This document shows positions 41,787 to 50,929 of a stretch of DNA of 64,000 nucleotides, one piece after another. Below the pieces are notes generated by a model that searched no databases, had not been told where the DNA came from, and worked only from the letters and a program-made list of their open reading frames with translations. The DNA comes from CAMLOF01 sp041913045 (GTDB taxonomy: Bacteria > Pseudomonadota > Gammaproteobacteria > Burkholderiales > Burkholderiaceae_C), in assembly GCA_041913045.1 (NCBI GenBank), contig JAYSGB010000002.1, positions 1-64,000 of the forward strand, written 5' to 3'. Each line of letters begins with the position of its first letter. The first letter of the stretch is position 1. The position numbers and the translations under genes are program-made.

Positions 41787-44255
41787 TCAGATGGGTGTGA
41801 GCTTGGCCACGCTGAGCGCCAGCCACTTGGTGCCGTGGCGAGGGAAGCTCACTTGCGCACGGGCATCATCGCCCTGGCCTTCGACGGTGAGCACCTTGCC
41901 CTCGCCAAACTTGTTGTGGAACACCTGCATGCCCGCACGTATGCCGTGCGCGGGTTCGGCCTTCTGCGTGGGTACGGCGCCTGCACCGGTGTAAGGCGCG
42001 TCCTTGGACGCGAAGCCGCGCGAGCCGTCCCCCAGGCCGCTGCGCCCCCAGGCGGGCTGGGTGGAAGCCCCTGCACTCCCGCCCTGCCCCGCGCCAGGGC
42101 CGCCCCATGCCGCCTGCTTGGGCGTGAGCCACTTCAGGCAGGCCTCGGGCAACTCATCCAAGAAGCGGCTGCGCATGTGGAAGCGCGTCTGCCCGTGCAG
42201 CATGCGCGACTGCGCATGGCTCAGGTACAGGCGTTTGCGCGCCCGGGTGATGGCCACGTACATCAGGCGGCGCTCTTCCTCCAGGCCGTCCATGTCGCTC
42301 AGGCTGTTTTCGTGGGGGAAGAGCCCCTCCTCCAGCCCAGTGATGAAGACGGCATCAAACTCCAGCCCCTTGGCGGCATGCACGGTCATCAGCTGCACGG
42401 CTTCTTGCCCAGCCTGGGCCTGGTTGTCACCCGACTCCAGCGCAGCGTGCGTGAGGAAGGCCACCAGCGGGCTCAGCGTCTCGCCAGTGTCTGCCTCGCC
42501 GCCCGGCAAGGGCTGGTCGATGACGGGGGCGTTGAAATCCACCCCCTGGCTCGCCGGGGACTGGCTCAGGCCCACGCCAGGCACGCCCTTGGCGGTTTCG
42601 TCCAGCGGCAGGGCCACGGCGTCGCGGCCAAAGCCTTCCTGCATGACGAAGCTCTCAGCAGCGTTCACCAGTTCTTCCAGGTTCTCCACCCGGTCGGCGC
42701 CGTCGCGGTCGGCGCGGTAGTGTTCCATCAGGCCACTGTGCTGCAGCACCAGTTCGATGATCTCGCGCAGCGTGGCACCTTCGGTCTGCTCGCGCACCAC
42801 GTCGATCTTGGCCAGGAAGGCCGACAGATTGGCCCCCGCCTTGCCGCCCAGGGTGCTCACCGCGTCGTGCAGCGAACAGCCCGCCGCCCTGGCGGCGTCC
42901 TGCAGCTGTTCCAGGCTGCGCGCACCAATCCCGCGCGGCGGGAAGTTCACCACCCGCAGGAAGCTGGTGTCGTCGTGCGGGTTGTCCAGCAAGCGCAGGT
43001 AGGCCAGTGCGTGCTTGATCTCGGCGCGCTCGAAGAAGCGCAGGCCGCCGTACACCCGGTAGGGCACCCCGGCGTTGAACAGCGCGCTTTCCAGCACGCG
43101 GCTCTGCGCGTTGCTGCGGTAGAGGATGGCGATTTCCTGGCGCGGGAAGCCATCGCTGCGCTCCAGCTGGCGGATTTCCTCCACCAGCCAGCGGGCTTCC
43201 TCGAAGTCGTTGGGTTGCTCGATCACGCGCACTGGTTCACCCGCGCCCTGGTCGGTGCGCAGGTTCTTGCCCAGGCGGTGGCGGTTGTGGTCGATGAGCT
43301 GGTTGGCCGCTTCAAGAATGTTGCCGTGGCTGCGGTAGTTCTGCTCCAGCTTGATCTGGTGCTTCACGCCGAACTCGCGCACGAAGTCGGCCATGTTGCC
43401 CACGCGCGCGCCCCGGAAGGCGTAGATGCTCTGATCATCATCACCCACGGCCAGCACGGCGTTGCCGCCCGGCACAAAGCGACCGTTGTCGTCGTGCCCG
43501 GCCAGTTGCTTGAGCCAGGCGTACTGCAGCTTGTTGGTGTCCTGGAACTCGTCCACCAGAATGTGCTGGAAGCGCCGCTGGTAGTGCTCACGCAGCGGGT
43601 CGTTGTCGCGCAGCAGTTCAAAGCTGCGCAGCATCAGCTCGCCAAAGTCCACCACGCCCTCGCGCTGGCACTGGTCTTCGTAGAGCTGGTAGATCTCGAT
43701 GCGCTTGCGCTGGTCCTCGTCGCGCGGGGTCATCTGCCAAGGGCGCAGGCCGTCCTCCTTGCACCCGGCAATGAACCACTGCAGCTCCTTGGGCTTGAAG
43801 CGTTCTTCGTCAATGTTGTACTGCTTGACCAGGCGCTTGATGGCGCTGAGCTGGTCTTGCGTGTCCAGAATCTGGAAGGCCTGCGGCAGCTTGGCCAGCT
43901 TCCAGTGGGCGCGCAGCAGGCGGTTGCACAGGCCGTGGAAGGTGCCGATCCACATGCCGCGCACATTCACCGGCAGCAGTGCCGACAGGCGGGTGAGCAT
44001 CTCCTTGGCCGCCTTGTTGGTGAAGGTCACGGCCAGAATGCCACCGGGCGTAGCCTGCCCAGTGGACAGCAGCCAGGCGATGCGCGTGGTGAGCACGCGC
44101 GTCTTGCCCGAGCCTGCACCTGCCAGGATGAGTGCGTGCTCGGCAGGCAGCGTCACTGCTGCGCGCTGTTCTTCATTGAGCGATTGCAGCAGGGGGCTTT
44201 GGAACAGGCTGGTTTGCGGCCGGGCAGCGGCCGCTTGGGGAAAATCGTCAAGCAT
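41787..44255 (-). CDS. uvrD: DNA helicase II
   Basis: This 822-residue SF1 helicase begins its conserved part with SLNEEQRAAVTLP. Walker A is GAGSGKTRVLTTRI, Walker B/motif II is VDEFQDTNKLQYAWL, motif III is VGDDDQSIYAFRGA, and motifs V-VI include MTVHAAKGLEFDAVF and LMYVAITRARKRLYLSHA. The C-terminal domain has the UvrD/PcrA-type end (GEGKVLTVEG). It unwinds DNA in mismatch and nucleotide-excision repair. A TACAAT hexamer lies six bases before the ATG, with no Shine-Dalgarno sequence. Confidence 0.95.
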   Translation of the reverse strand: MLDDFPQAAAARPQTSLFQSPLLQSLNEEQRAAVTLPAEHALILAGAGSGKTRVLTTRIAWLLSTGQATPGGILAVTFTNKAAKEMLTRLSALLPVNVRGMWIGTFHGLCNRLLRAHWKLAKLPQAFQILDTQDQLSAIKRLVKQYNIDEERFKPKELQWFIAGCKEDGLRPWQMTPRDEDQRKRIEIYQLYEDQCQREGVVDFGELMLRSFELLRDNDPLREHYQRRFQHILVDEFQDTNKLQYAWLKQLAGHDDNGRFVPGGNAVLAVGDDDQSIYAFRGARVGNMADFVREFGVKHQIKLEQNYRSHGNILEAANQLIDHNRHRLGKNLRTDQGAGEPVRVIEQPNDFEEARWLVEEIRQLERSDGFPRQEIAILYRSNAQSRVLESALFNAGVPYRVYGGLRFFERAEIKHALAYLRLLDNPHDDTSFLRVVNFPPRGIGARSLEQLQDAARAAGCSLHDAVSTLGGKAGANLSAFLAKIDVVREQTEGATLREIIELVLQHSGLMEHYRADRDGADRVENLEELVNAAESFVMQEGFGRDAVALPLDETAKGVPGVGLSQSPASQGVDFNAPVIDQPLPGGEADTGETLSPLVAFLTHAALESGDNQAQAGQEAVQLMTVHAAKGLEFDAVFITGLEEGLFPHENSLSDMDGLEEERRLMYVAITRARKRLYLSHAQSRMLHGQTRFHMRSRFLDELPEACLKWLTPKQAAWGGPGAGQGGSAGASTQPAWGRSGLGDGSRGFASKDAPYTGAGAVPTQKAEPAHGIRAGMQVFHNKFGEGKVLTVEGQGDDARAQVSFPRHGTKWLALSVAKLTPI

Positions 44256-44261
44256 GCAGGG

Positions 44262-44267
44262 ATTGTA
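44262..44267 (-). promoter_or_regulatory. -10-like hexamer TACAAT six bases before uvrD ATG
   Basis: Minus strand: TACAAT, six bases, ATG. A TTGAGT hexamer 19 bases upstream is a possible weak -35. Transcription would begin about at the start codon. Confidence 0.45.
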
Positions 44268-44288
44268 GGAAGTCCCGGCAAATGCGAC

Positions 44289-45170
44289 TCAACGGGTGGT
44301 CTGCGGCGACTCCATGGTGATTTCAACCCGTCGGTTGGCCGCGCGCCCTTCGGGCGTGGTGTTGGCGGCAATGGGCCGCGTGTCGGCATAGCCCGAGGCA
44401 CGCAGCCGCGTGGGGTTGAGCCCCCGGCTTTGCAGGTGCCGCACCACACTGCCCGCGCGGCCTGCGGCCAGTTCCCAGTTGGAGGGGAAGCGCGCAGTCT
44501 GGATGGGCACGTTGTCGGTATGCCCCTCCACCACGATGGTGTAGTCGGGCACGCGGTTGAAGGCGGGCAGGAGCTGATCGATCACCGCCTGGCCTGCGGG
44601 CGTCAACGCCGACTCGCCAGAAGCAAACAGCAGCTCGCTGCTGATGCGAAAGCGCACCACGCCCACGCCCTTCACCACCTCGATGTTCTGCCCCAACTCA
44701 CCCAGCGGCAGGCCCGCCAGCGGATCGGGTTGGCCGCTGCCTTGAGTGGGTGCACCGTCTTTGTCGCCTTTTTCCGGCCCATCGGCTGGCTGGCCAGACT
44801 TGCCCTGCACCGGCATGGGCAACGGCACGGGCGGCACGATGCTCGAACCCTTGTCGCTCGCCGTGGCCGAGACGGGTGAAGTGGTCTCCACGGCCGTCTG
44901 CGGCTGGTCACCGCCTTGGCGCTTGCGGCTAACGGGTTCCGAGAATGCAAGCATCACCACCAGCATGGCAAGCAGCAGGGTCACCACGTCCAGATAGGTG
45001 ATGAGCCAGGTTTCTTCTTCCTGCGGCGCGGGGGCATCCATGTGCCAGCGCGCGAAGCGCCCGCCCGACATGGCCCGGCGGCGCATGGGTTCAGGCGGGG
45101 GTGGCAGCGCAGGCGGCTCGGCTGGCGTCTGGGCCTTGCCGATCATGCGGTGCAGAAGGCTGTCGCTCAT
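44289..45170 (-). CDS. MotB-like stator protein with OmpA domain
   Basis: This 293-residue protein has a Pro-rich N-terminus and a single helix with the proton-binding aspartate D61 (ITYLDVVTLLLAMLVVMLAF). A Pro/Gly-rich linker follows, then a peptidoglycan-binding OmpA/MotB domain (TIVVEGHTDNVPI, WELAAGRAGSVVRHL, ANRRVEITME). This is the MotB plan. It forms an ion-driven stator with the MotA-like protein encoded just upstream (15-base gap). No other flagellar or gliding gene is nearby. It may be a secondary flagellar stator or drive another envelope machine. Confidence 0.85.
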   Translation of the reverse strand: MSDSLLHRMIGKAQTPAEPPALPPPPEPMRRRAMSGGRFARWHMDAPAPQEEETWLITYLDVVTLLLAMLVVMLAFSEPVSRKRQGGDQPQTAVETTSPVSATASDKGSSIVPPVPLPMPVQGKSGQPADGPEKGDKDGAPTQGSGQPDPLAGLPLGELGQNIEVVKGVGVVRFRISSELLFASGESALTPAGQAVIDQLLPAFNRVPDYTIVVEGHTDNVPIQTARFPSNWELAAGRAGSVVRHLQSRGLNPTRLRASGYADTRPIAANTTPEGRAANRRVEITMESPQTTR

Positions 45171-45185
45171 GAACCGTCGCTTGCT

Positions 45186-46052
45186 TCAGGGCTTGGCCGC
45201 GTCGCGAGCGGCAGCGGACTTGGCTGCAGTCTGCACAGACGCACCGGTACGCTTGACAGTACGCTTGCCCATGTCCTGCGGGCCGTCGAATATCTCGTCC
45301 TCGTGGTGCGCCACGAAGGACTTGAGCGTTTCGCGCATGAGCGACGGACTGCGCTTGGCGCACATCATCGATATGCCCTGCAACACCATGTTCATCAGCA
45401 CAATGCGCTGCTCGGTGCGCCGCTCCAGCTTCACTGCCACGGGCTTGAACACCAGGTTGGCCAGCAGGATGCCGTAGAACGTGGTCATCAAGGCCACAGC
45501 CAGATGGCGACCAATCACGGCCATGTCGCCCGAGCCCAGAATGTCCATGAGGTTCACCAGCCCCACCAACGTGCCGATCATGCCGAAGGCAGGTGCGTAG
45601 CTCGCCATCACGCGGAACAGCTGCGCCTCGGCAGCTTCCTGCGCGCGCAGGCGCGAAATGCGCCACTGCAGCAGGTCCAGAATGTCTTCCTCTGGAGTGC
45701 GCTCAATCACCAGTTGCACACCTGTGCGCAAAAAAGGATTGGTGATGCGGCCCAGGGCCTTTTCCACGGCCACAGGGTCGTCGCGGATCCACAGGCGCGA
45801 CACGTCCACCAGCTCTTCAATGTCTTTCTGGGTGTAAAGGCGCTCGTTGCGCATCACCGTCTGGAGCAGACCGATGACGCGAACCACTTCCTTGAGCGGG
45901 TAGCTCAGGAAGGTGGCGGCCATGGTGCCTACCAGCACGATACCCAGGCCGGGCAGATCGATGAACAGGCGCGGGTCGTCCGTCGCGAAAAACAGCACCA
46001 CGGCCAGCAGCAGCACGCTGGCCACCATCCCGATGAGGGTGGATGGATTCAT
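45186..46052 (-). CDS. MotA/PomA-like stator channel protein
   Basis: This 288-residue MotA/TolQ/ExbB-family protein has four helices. The large cytoplasmic loop (RNERLYTQKDIEELVDVSRL) carries charged residues corresponding to the rotor-contact region. The channel helices include YAPAFGMIGTLVGLVNLMD with the conserved proline. The C-terminus is a basic Ala/Lys tail. It pairs with the MotB-like protein downstream to form a 5:2 ion-conducting stator. A Shine-Dalgarno AAGGAG precedes the ATG. Confidence 0.87.
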   Translation of the reverse strand: MNPSTLIGMVASVLLLAVVLFFATDDPRLFIDLPGLGIVLVGTMAATFLSYPLKEVVRVIGLLQTVMRNERLYTQKDIEELVDVSRLWIRDDPVAVEKALGRITNPFLRTGVQLVIERTPEEDILDLLQWRISRLRAQEAAEAQLFRVMASYAPAFGMIGTLVGLVNLMDILGSGDMAVIGRHLAVALMTTFYGILLANLVFKPVAVKLERRTEQRIVLMNMVLQGISMMCAKRSPSLMRETLKSFVAHHEDEIFDGPQDMGKRTVKRTGASVQTAAKSAAARDAAKP

Positions 46053-46193
46053 CCGGACACTCCTTGCAGCGGCAGCGCAGCCGCCCTTGCGGGCAATTGT
46101 GCCTCAAGGGCAAGGGTGCCTACCAGAAGACAGATACACATTCCCGTATGCTGCCTATTCGCACCCGTGCACGCACAACCGCTGCGAACAGAC

Positions 46194-46250
46194 TAGAATC
46201 AATCACCGGGCCCAAGATTCTTGCGTCCGGTTTTTTCATGACCGGGCCCA
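46194..46250 (+). promoter_or_regulatory. guaC promoter region with two direct repeats
   Basis: TAGAAT at 46194-46199 is a good -10. The 10-mer ACCGGGCCCA follows at 46205-46214 and again at 46241-46250, 36 bases apart. The first copy covers the predicted start site and the second lies 46 bases before the guaC ATG. They could be operator sites for a purine-responsive regulator. Confidence 0.45.
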
Positions 46251-46295
46251 GGCCAAGCGCTCAATCTCTCAACCGCCTTGATGGAGCCTGGTGAC

Positions 46296-47273
46296 ATGGA
46301 AATCTTCGACTACGACAACATTCTGCTCCTGCCCCGCAAATGCCGGGTGGAAAGCCGCGCCGAGTGCGATGCCGGCGTGACCCTGGGTGGGCGGCGCTTC
46401 CGCCTGCCGGTGGTGCCCGCCAACATGAAAACGGTGCTCAACGAAGAGATCGCCGAATGGCTGGCCCGCAACGGCTACTTCTACGTGATGCACCGCTTCG
46501 ACCTGGACAACGTAGCCTTCACCCGGCACATGCTGAACCAGGGGCTTTACGCATCCATTTCCCTGGGCGTGAAGGCGGCCGACTACGCCACCGCCGACCG
46601 CCTGGCCGCCGAAGGAATGGTGCCGGAATTCATCACCATCGACATTGCCCACGGCCATGCCGACAGCGTGCAGCGCATGATCGCGCACCTGAAGGAAAAG
46701 CTGCCGCAGAGCTTCATCATCGCGGGCAACGTGGGCACGCCCGAGGCGGTGATCGACCTGGAGAACTGGGGCGCCGACGCCACCAAGGTGGGCATCGGCC
46801 CGGGCAAGGTGTGCATCACCAAGCTCAAGACCGGTTTTGGCACGGGCGGCTGGCAACTGTCGGCGCTGAAGTGGTGCGCACGCGTGGCCACCAAGCCCAT
46901 CATCGCCGACGGCGGCATCCGCGAGCACGGTGACATTGCCAAGTCCATCCGCTTCGGGGCCACCATGGTGATGATCGGTTCACTGATGGCGGGGCATGAA
47001 GAGTCCCCCGGCCAGACGGTGGAGGTGGACGGCAAGCTGTACAAGGAGTACTACGGCTCGGCCAGCGACTTCAACAAAGGCGAGTACAAGCACGTGGAAG
47101 GCAAGCGCATTCTGGAGCCCATCAAGGGCAAGCTGGCCGACACGCTGCGCGAGATGGAGGAAGACCTGCAAAGCTCCATCAGCTACGCCGGTGGCAAGCA
47201 GCTGATGGACGTGCGCAAGGTGAACTACGTGATCCTGGGCGGCGACAACGCAGGCGAACACCTGCTGATGTGA
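46296..47273 (+). CDS. guaC: GMP reductase
   Basis: This 325-residue TIM-barrel enzyme of the IMPDH/GMPR superfamily converts GMP to IMP with NADPH. It begins EIFDYDNILLLPRKC. The catalytic cysteine loop is GIGPGKVCITKLKTGFG, and the phosphate-binding IIADGGIREHGDIAKSIRFG segment follows. The long CBS insert of IMP dehydrogenase is absent, and the C-terminal EGKRILEPIKGKL is typical of GuaC. I start it at the ATG at 46296, preceded by GGAG at a good distance; an in-frame ATG at 46278 is less likely. Confidence 0.92.
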   Translation: MEIFDYDNILLLPRKCRVESRAECDAGVTLGGRRFRLPVVPANMKTVLNEEIAEWLARNGYFYVMHRFDLDNVAFTRHMLNQGLYASISLGVKAADYATADRLAAEGMVPEFITIDIAHGHADSVQRMIAHLKEKLPQSFIIAGNVGTPEAVIDLENWGADATKVGIGPGKVCITKLKTGFGTGGWQLSALKWCARVATKPIIADGGIREHGDIAKSIRFGATMVMIGSLMAGHEESPGQTVEVDGKLYKEYYGSASDFNKGEYKHVEGKRILEPIKGKLADTLREMEEDLQSSISYAGGKQLMDVRKVNYVILGGDNAGEHLLM

Positions 47274-47291
47274 GCCCCCCGGCAGGCCGAC

Positions 47292-48146
47292 TCAGGAACG
47301 CAGCAGTTCCTGGGCCAGCGCGTGCAGGCGGTGGGCGGGGTTGGCCAGCGCTTCCACCACGCTGAAGTGGTTGAGGCCCGGCAAGGCCTCGCACACCGGC
47401 ACGCGGCGCTTGCCCCAGGCATCGCGGATCAACTGGTTGTGCCGCAGGAATTCGGCACTCTCGTTGCCGCCCACCACGGTGTACAGCTGGCCGTGCACCG
47501 GGGCAGGCAGCAAGGCCGGGCTGGCACGGCGCACCTGGGCCGGAGTCAACCGCAGGTCCTCTTTCAGGAACGGGGTGCGGCGAATCGGCTCCAGGTCGTA
47601 CAGGCCCGAGATGGACAGCGCCCCGCGCACCAGCTTGGCGGGCAAATCGCGCCCCAATGCGCGCCACTGACACAGCATCAGCATGGCTGCCAGGTGCCCG
47701 CCTGCAGAATGCCCCGCCACCACGATGCGGTTCGGGTCGCCGCCATGGCGGGCGATGTTGCGGTACACCCAGGCCAGGGCATGCACCGTTTCCATGACGA
47801 TGCCGGGCACGGTCACAGCCGGGCAAAGGGAATAGTTCGGCACCACCACGCAGGCGCCGCTGGCGGTGAAGGGCGGTGCAACGAAGGAATGGTCCCGCTT
47901 GTCCAGCGAGCGCCAATACCCCCCGTGAATGAACACCAGTACCGGAGCAGGCCCCTGGGCACCTTGCGCCGGAAACACGTCCAGCGCTTGTGACGGGTGG
48001 CTACCGTAGGGAAGGTCCAGCGCACAAGGCTGCTGCCTGGCTCGCGCCGAAGCCTCGGTCCAGTGCTGGAAGTGCTGCACGCATTCCGGCACCAGTGCGC
48101 GGTTGTTGTACATGGCGTCGAGCCATTGCGGGGTCTGTTTGCCCAT
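47292..48146 (-). CDS. Alpha/beta hydrolase, arylformamidase/esterase-like
   Basis: This 284-residue hydrolase has the oxyanion motif FIHGGYWRSLDKRDH, the nucleophile serine in VAGHSAGGHLA, and the catalytic His near LPGLNHFSVVE. The HGGYWRSLDK form is shared with kynurenine-formamidase-like and carbamate/ester hydrolases of the HSL group. No kynurenine-pathway genes are nearby, so substrate is open. The ATG at 48146 is preceded by AGGAGACA. It is divergent from the second GGDEF-EAL gene. Confidence 0.85.
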   Translation of the reverse strand: MGKQTPQWLDAMYNNRALVPECVQHFQHWTEASARARQQPCALDLPYGSHPSQALDVFPAQGAQGPAPVLVFIHGGYWRSLDKRDHSFVAPPFTASGACVVVPNYSLCPAVTVPGIVMETVHALAWVYRNIARHGGDPNRIVVAGHSAGGHLAAMLMLCQWRALGRDLPAKLVRGALSISGLYDLEPIRRTPFLKEDLRLTPAQVRRASPALLPAPVHGQLYTVVGGNESAEFLRHNQLIRDAWGKRRVPVCEALPGLNHFSVVEALANPAHRLHALAQELLRS

Positions 48147-48261
48147 TTGTTGTCTCCTGTCTGTTTGAAACGGATTGTTGCACCCTCTTCGCCGCTCAAG
48201 GCTGGCGCGTGTGTGTTTGAAGCAATAATGGACCGCGCCCCGAGCGCCCAACTCATTGCAC

Positions 48262-50916
48262 ATGCCCTCGTCACGCCCCCGCACCAACCTGCGCAAGCTA
48301 CTGTCGTCGCGCCTGCTCGCCCTGGTGGGTGGAAGCGTGCTGCTGAGTGCCGCCGGAATGTGGTGGATAGGCATTGCCCCGGCGCTGAACCGCTCGGCAC
48401 AAGCCGAGTTCAACCGCGCTGCCCAGGACGTGATGCATCAGCTTGATGGCACGTTCAGCCCAGCCGTCAGGCTGTTGGGTGCTGGCACGTCTTGGTTGCA
48501 GGGCAAAGCCCCAGACATCACCCGCCCCGAAGAATTCAACCGATTTTTCAAACCCTGGCTTGAGGCAACACCTCAGGCCACTTCCGTGGTGGGCGGCACC
48601 TCAGACGGTCAGGGCTGGCTACTGCTTCAGTATGGAGACGGGCACTGGCGCAACAGACTGACCGACGTTGCCAGGCATGGCCGCTTGCACCGTTTCATCG
48701 ACCAGCTTCCAAACGGTGAAACCATAGACCGTTGGAGCGAGCAGGATTACGACGCACGCCAAAGGCCCTGGTTCAAGGGCGCCGTCCAAACGTTGCCAGC
48801 TGGAGCAGATTATTGGACGCCTCCGTACACCTTCTTCACGACAGGTGACCCGGGCATAACCGTTTCCAGAAAGATCGGCCTGGATAACGGGGGGTATTTC
48901 GTGCTGGGCGTAGACCTGATGCTGCGGGACCTTTCTGCCACCACCATGGGCGCGCGAATTGGCAAGGAAGGCTTGGCATTGGTCCTGACCCAGGACAAAA
49001 AACTGCTGGCACTGCCACGCGCCCCAAAAGACATGCCCAGCCAGCAGTGGAACGGCAACCTGCTGAAACCGTCGTCTGCATTGGCGCTGCCGGTGGTGGA
49101 TCAGGCCCTGGAGGCGTGGCGTGAAGCGGGTGAAGGCACGCTCCCTGTCGGTCGCTTCACAGTCGATGGGAGGCGGTGGCTCGTTGGTGTCAACCCCTAC
49201 AAGCTGGGACAGCAGTCTTTGTGGGTCTTCACCATTGCGCCGGCCGCAGACTTCGCACCCGACTGGGGCGACATCGCCGTGGGCCTGGCTGCCCTGCTGG
49301 CGTTGCTGGTTGCGGCTGCCACCGCGATGTCGAAACTGCAGACCAGGGCCATCGCTCGACCGCTTGAGGAATTGCTGCGGCAAAGCCAGCGCATAGGTGA
49401 GCTGGATTTCTCGAACAGCGTCACGGCAAAAACATCCATCCAGGAGATTGCCCAACTGGCAGACGCGCACTCAAAGATGCGCGAGATCCTGCAGCGAAAC
49501 CAGGAGTCGCTGGAACAGCAATCCGACAGACTGCAGGCCCAGGTGCAAGAGCTGCAGAAGGCACAGGAGCAAATCCACCACCTCGCGTTCTTCGACCCGT
49601 TGACGCACCTGCCCAACCGGCGCCTCCTGACCGACCGGCTTGAGCACGCCTTGCTCCAACAGGCTCGCAGCGGACACTACGGCGCCCTGCTTTTCATGGA
49701 TCTGGACAACTTCAAGACCCTGAATGACACCCTTGGGCATGGCGTGGGCGATGTTTGGCTGCGTGAGGTTGCAAAACGCCTGAGCCGCTGTGTGAGAGAG
49801 GGAGACACCGTCGCCCGTTTGGGTGGAGATGAGTTCGTCGTGGTGTTGGAAGCGCTGGGCCCAGATGAGTCTGCGGCTCGCCAAAGCTCCGAGCGGGTTG
49901 CCATCAAGATGCTGGATGCCCTGCGACAGCCCTACGATCTAGGCAAGCACCACCCCACCTTCACGGCCAGCATTGGCATCACGCTGTTCGGTGCCAGCGG
50001 CGTGACCAGCGACCAGTTGTTCAAGCAGGCAGACATGGCCATGTACCACGCCAAGGCGTCGGGGCGTGACCGCTTCAGCTTCTTTGGCCCCGACATGCAG
50101 GCCCGGCTGGCCACCCGCACGGAACTGGAGTCCGAGTTGCGCGATGGGCTTGAGCAGGACGAGCTGTTCCTGACCTACCAGCCCCAGGTTGACCGCAAGG
50201 GCAGACTGAAAGGTGCAGAGGTGTTGCTGCGCTGGCAAAGCCCCAAGCGCGGGTTGGTGATGCCTGGTGAGTTCATTGCTGTGGCTGAAGAAAGCGGGCT
50301 GATTCTGCCGCTGGGGCATTGGGTGCTGCGCCAGACCTGCCTGACCCTGGCCCGCTGGAAAAGCGACCCCTTTCTCGGTTCGCTGGAACTTGCCGTCAAC
50401 GTGAGCGCCCGCCAGTTCCGGGAGTGCAACTTCGCTGACACCGTGCGTGACATCCTGTCTGAAACTGGCGCACCCCCCGCCCGGCTGCGGCTGGAACTCA
50501 CCGAAAGTGCGCTGCTGGACGAGGTGGAGACCGTGATCTCGCACATTCACGAACTGCGTGCCGTGGGCGTGGGTTTCTCGCTCGATGACTTTGGCACCGG
50601 CTACTCGTCTCTGACTTACCTGAAACGGCTGCCGCTGACCCAGCTCAAGATCGACCGTTCCTTCGTGCGCGACCTGCTCGATGACGACAACGACGCGGTG
50701 ATTGCCCGCACGCTGATCGCACTCGGACACTCGCTGGGGCTGCAAGTGGTGGCCGAAGGCGTGGAAACCCAGGCGCAACTGGATTTCCTCATGGCCGCTG
50801 GCTGCGATGGGTACCAGGGTTACCTCTTCGGCAAGCCTGGCGTTGAGGCCGACCTGAAAGCCAGGCAGCAAACAGAAGCGGACTCCCCCGAATGGGTGGA
50901 CTGGCAGTCGCCCTGA
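48262..50916 (+). CDS. Membrane dCache-HAMP-GGDEF-EAL bifunctional c-di-GMP protein
   Basis: This 884-residue protein has helix 1 at about residues 20-40, a large periplasmic Cache-like sensor (YDARQRPWFKGAVQ and DYWTPPYTFFTTGDPG are typical) and helix 2 near 335-355. HAMP, a coiled-coil (QEQIHH segment), GGDEF and EAL domains follow. The GGDEF signature is intact (ARLGGDEFVVVL), so cyclase activity is likely. The EAL motif reads EVL (GAEVLLRW), a tolerated variant, and the other residues (NVSARQF, DDFGTGYSSL, VVAEGVE) are kept. It could make or degrade c-di-GMP depending on a periplasmic small-molecule signal. I prefer the ATG at 48262 to the TTG two codons upstream. Confidence 0.88.
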   Translation: MPSSRPRTNLRKLLSSRLLALVGGSVLLSAAGMWWIGIAPALNRSAQAEFNRAAQDVMHQLDGTFSPAVRLLGAGTSWLQGKAPDITRPEEFNRFFKPWLEATPQATSVVGGTSDGQGWLLLQYGDGHWRNRLTDVARHGRLHRFIDQLPNGETIDRWSEQDYDARQRPWFKGAVQTLPAGADYWTPPYTFFTTGDPGITVSRKIGLDNGGYFVLGVDLMLRDLSATTMGARIGKEGLALVLTQDKKLLALPRAPKDMPSQQWNGNLLKPSSALALPVVDQALEAWREAGEGTLPVGRFTVDGRRWLVGVNPYKLGQQSLWVFTIAPAADFAPDWGDIAVGLAALLALLVAAATAMSKLQTRAIARPLEELLRQSQRIGELDFSNSVTAKTSIQEIAQLADAHSKMREILQRNQESLEQQSDRLQAQVQELQKAQEQIHHLAFFDPLTHLPNRRLLTDRLEHALLQQARSGHYGALLFMDLDNFKTLNDTLGHGVGDVWLREVAKRLSRCVREGDTVARLGGDEFVVVLEALGPDESAARQSSERVAIKMLDALRQPYDLGKHHPTFTASIGITLFGASGVTSDQLFKQADMAMYHAKASGRDRFSFFGPDMQARLATRTELESELRDGLEQDELFLTYQPQVDRKGRLKGAEVLLRWQSPKRGLVMPGEFIAVAEESGLILPLGHWVLRQTCLTLARWKSDPFLGSLELAVNVSARQFRECNFADTVRDILSETGAPPARLRLELTESALLDEVETVISHIHELRAVGVGFSLDDFGTGYSSLTYLKRLPLTQLKIDRSFVRDLLDDDNDAVIARTLIALGHSLGLQVVAEGVETQAQLDFLMAAGCDGYQGYLFGKPGVEADLKARQQTEADSPEWVDWQSP

Positions 50917-50929
50917 GGGCGACCGCAGC

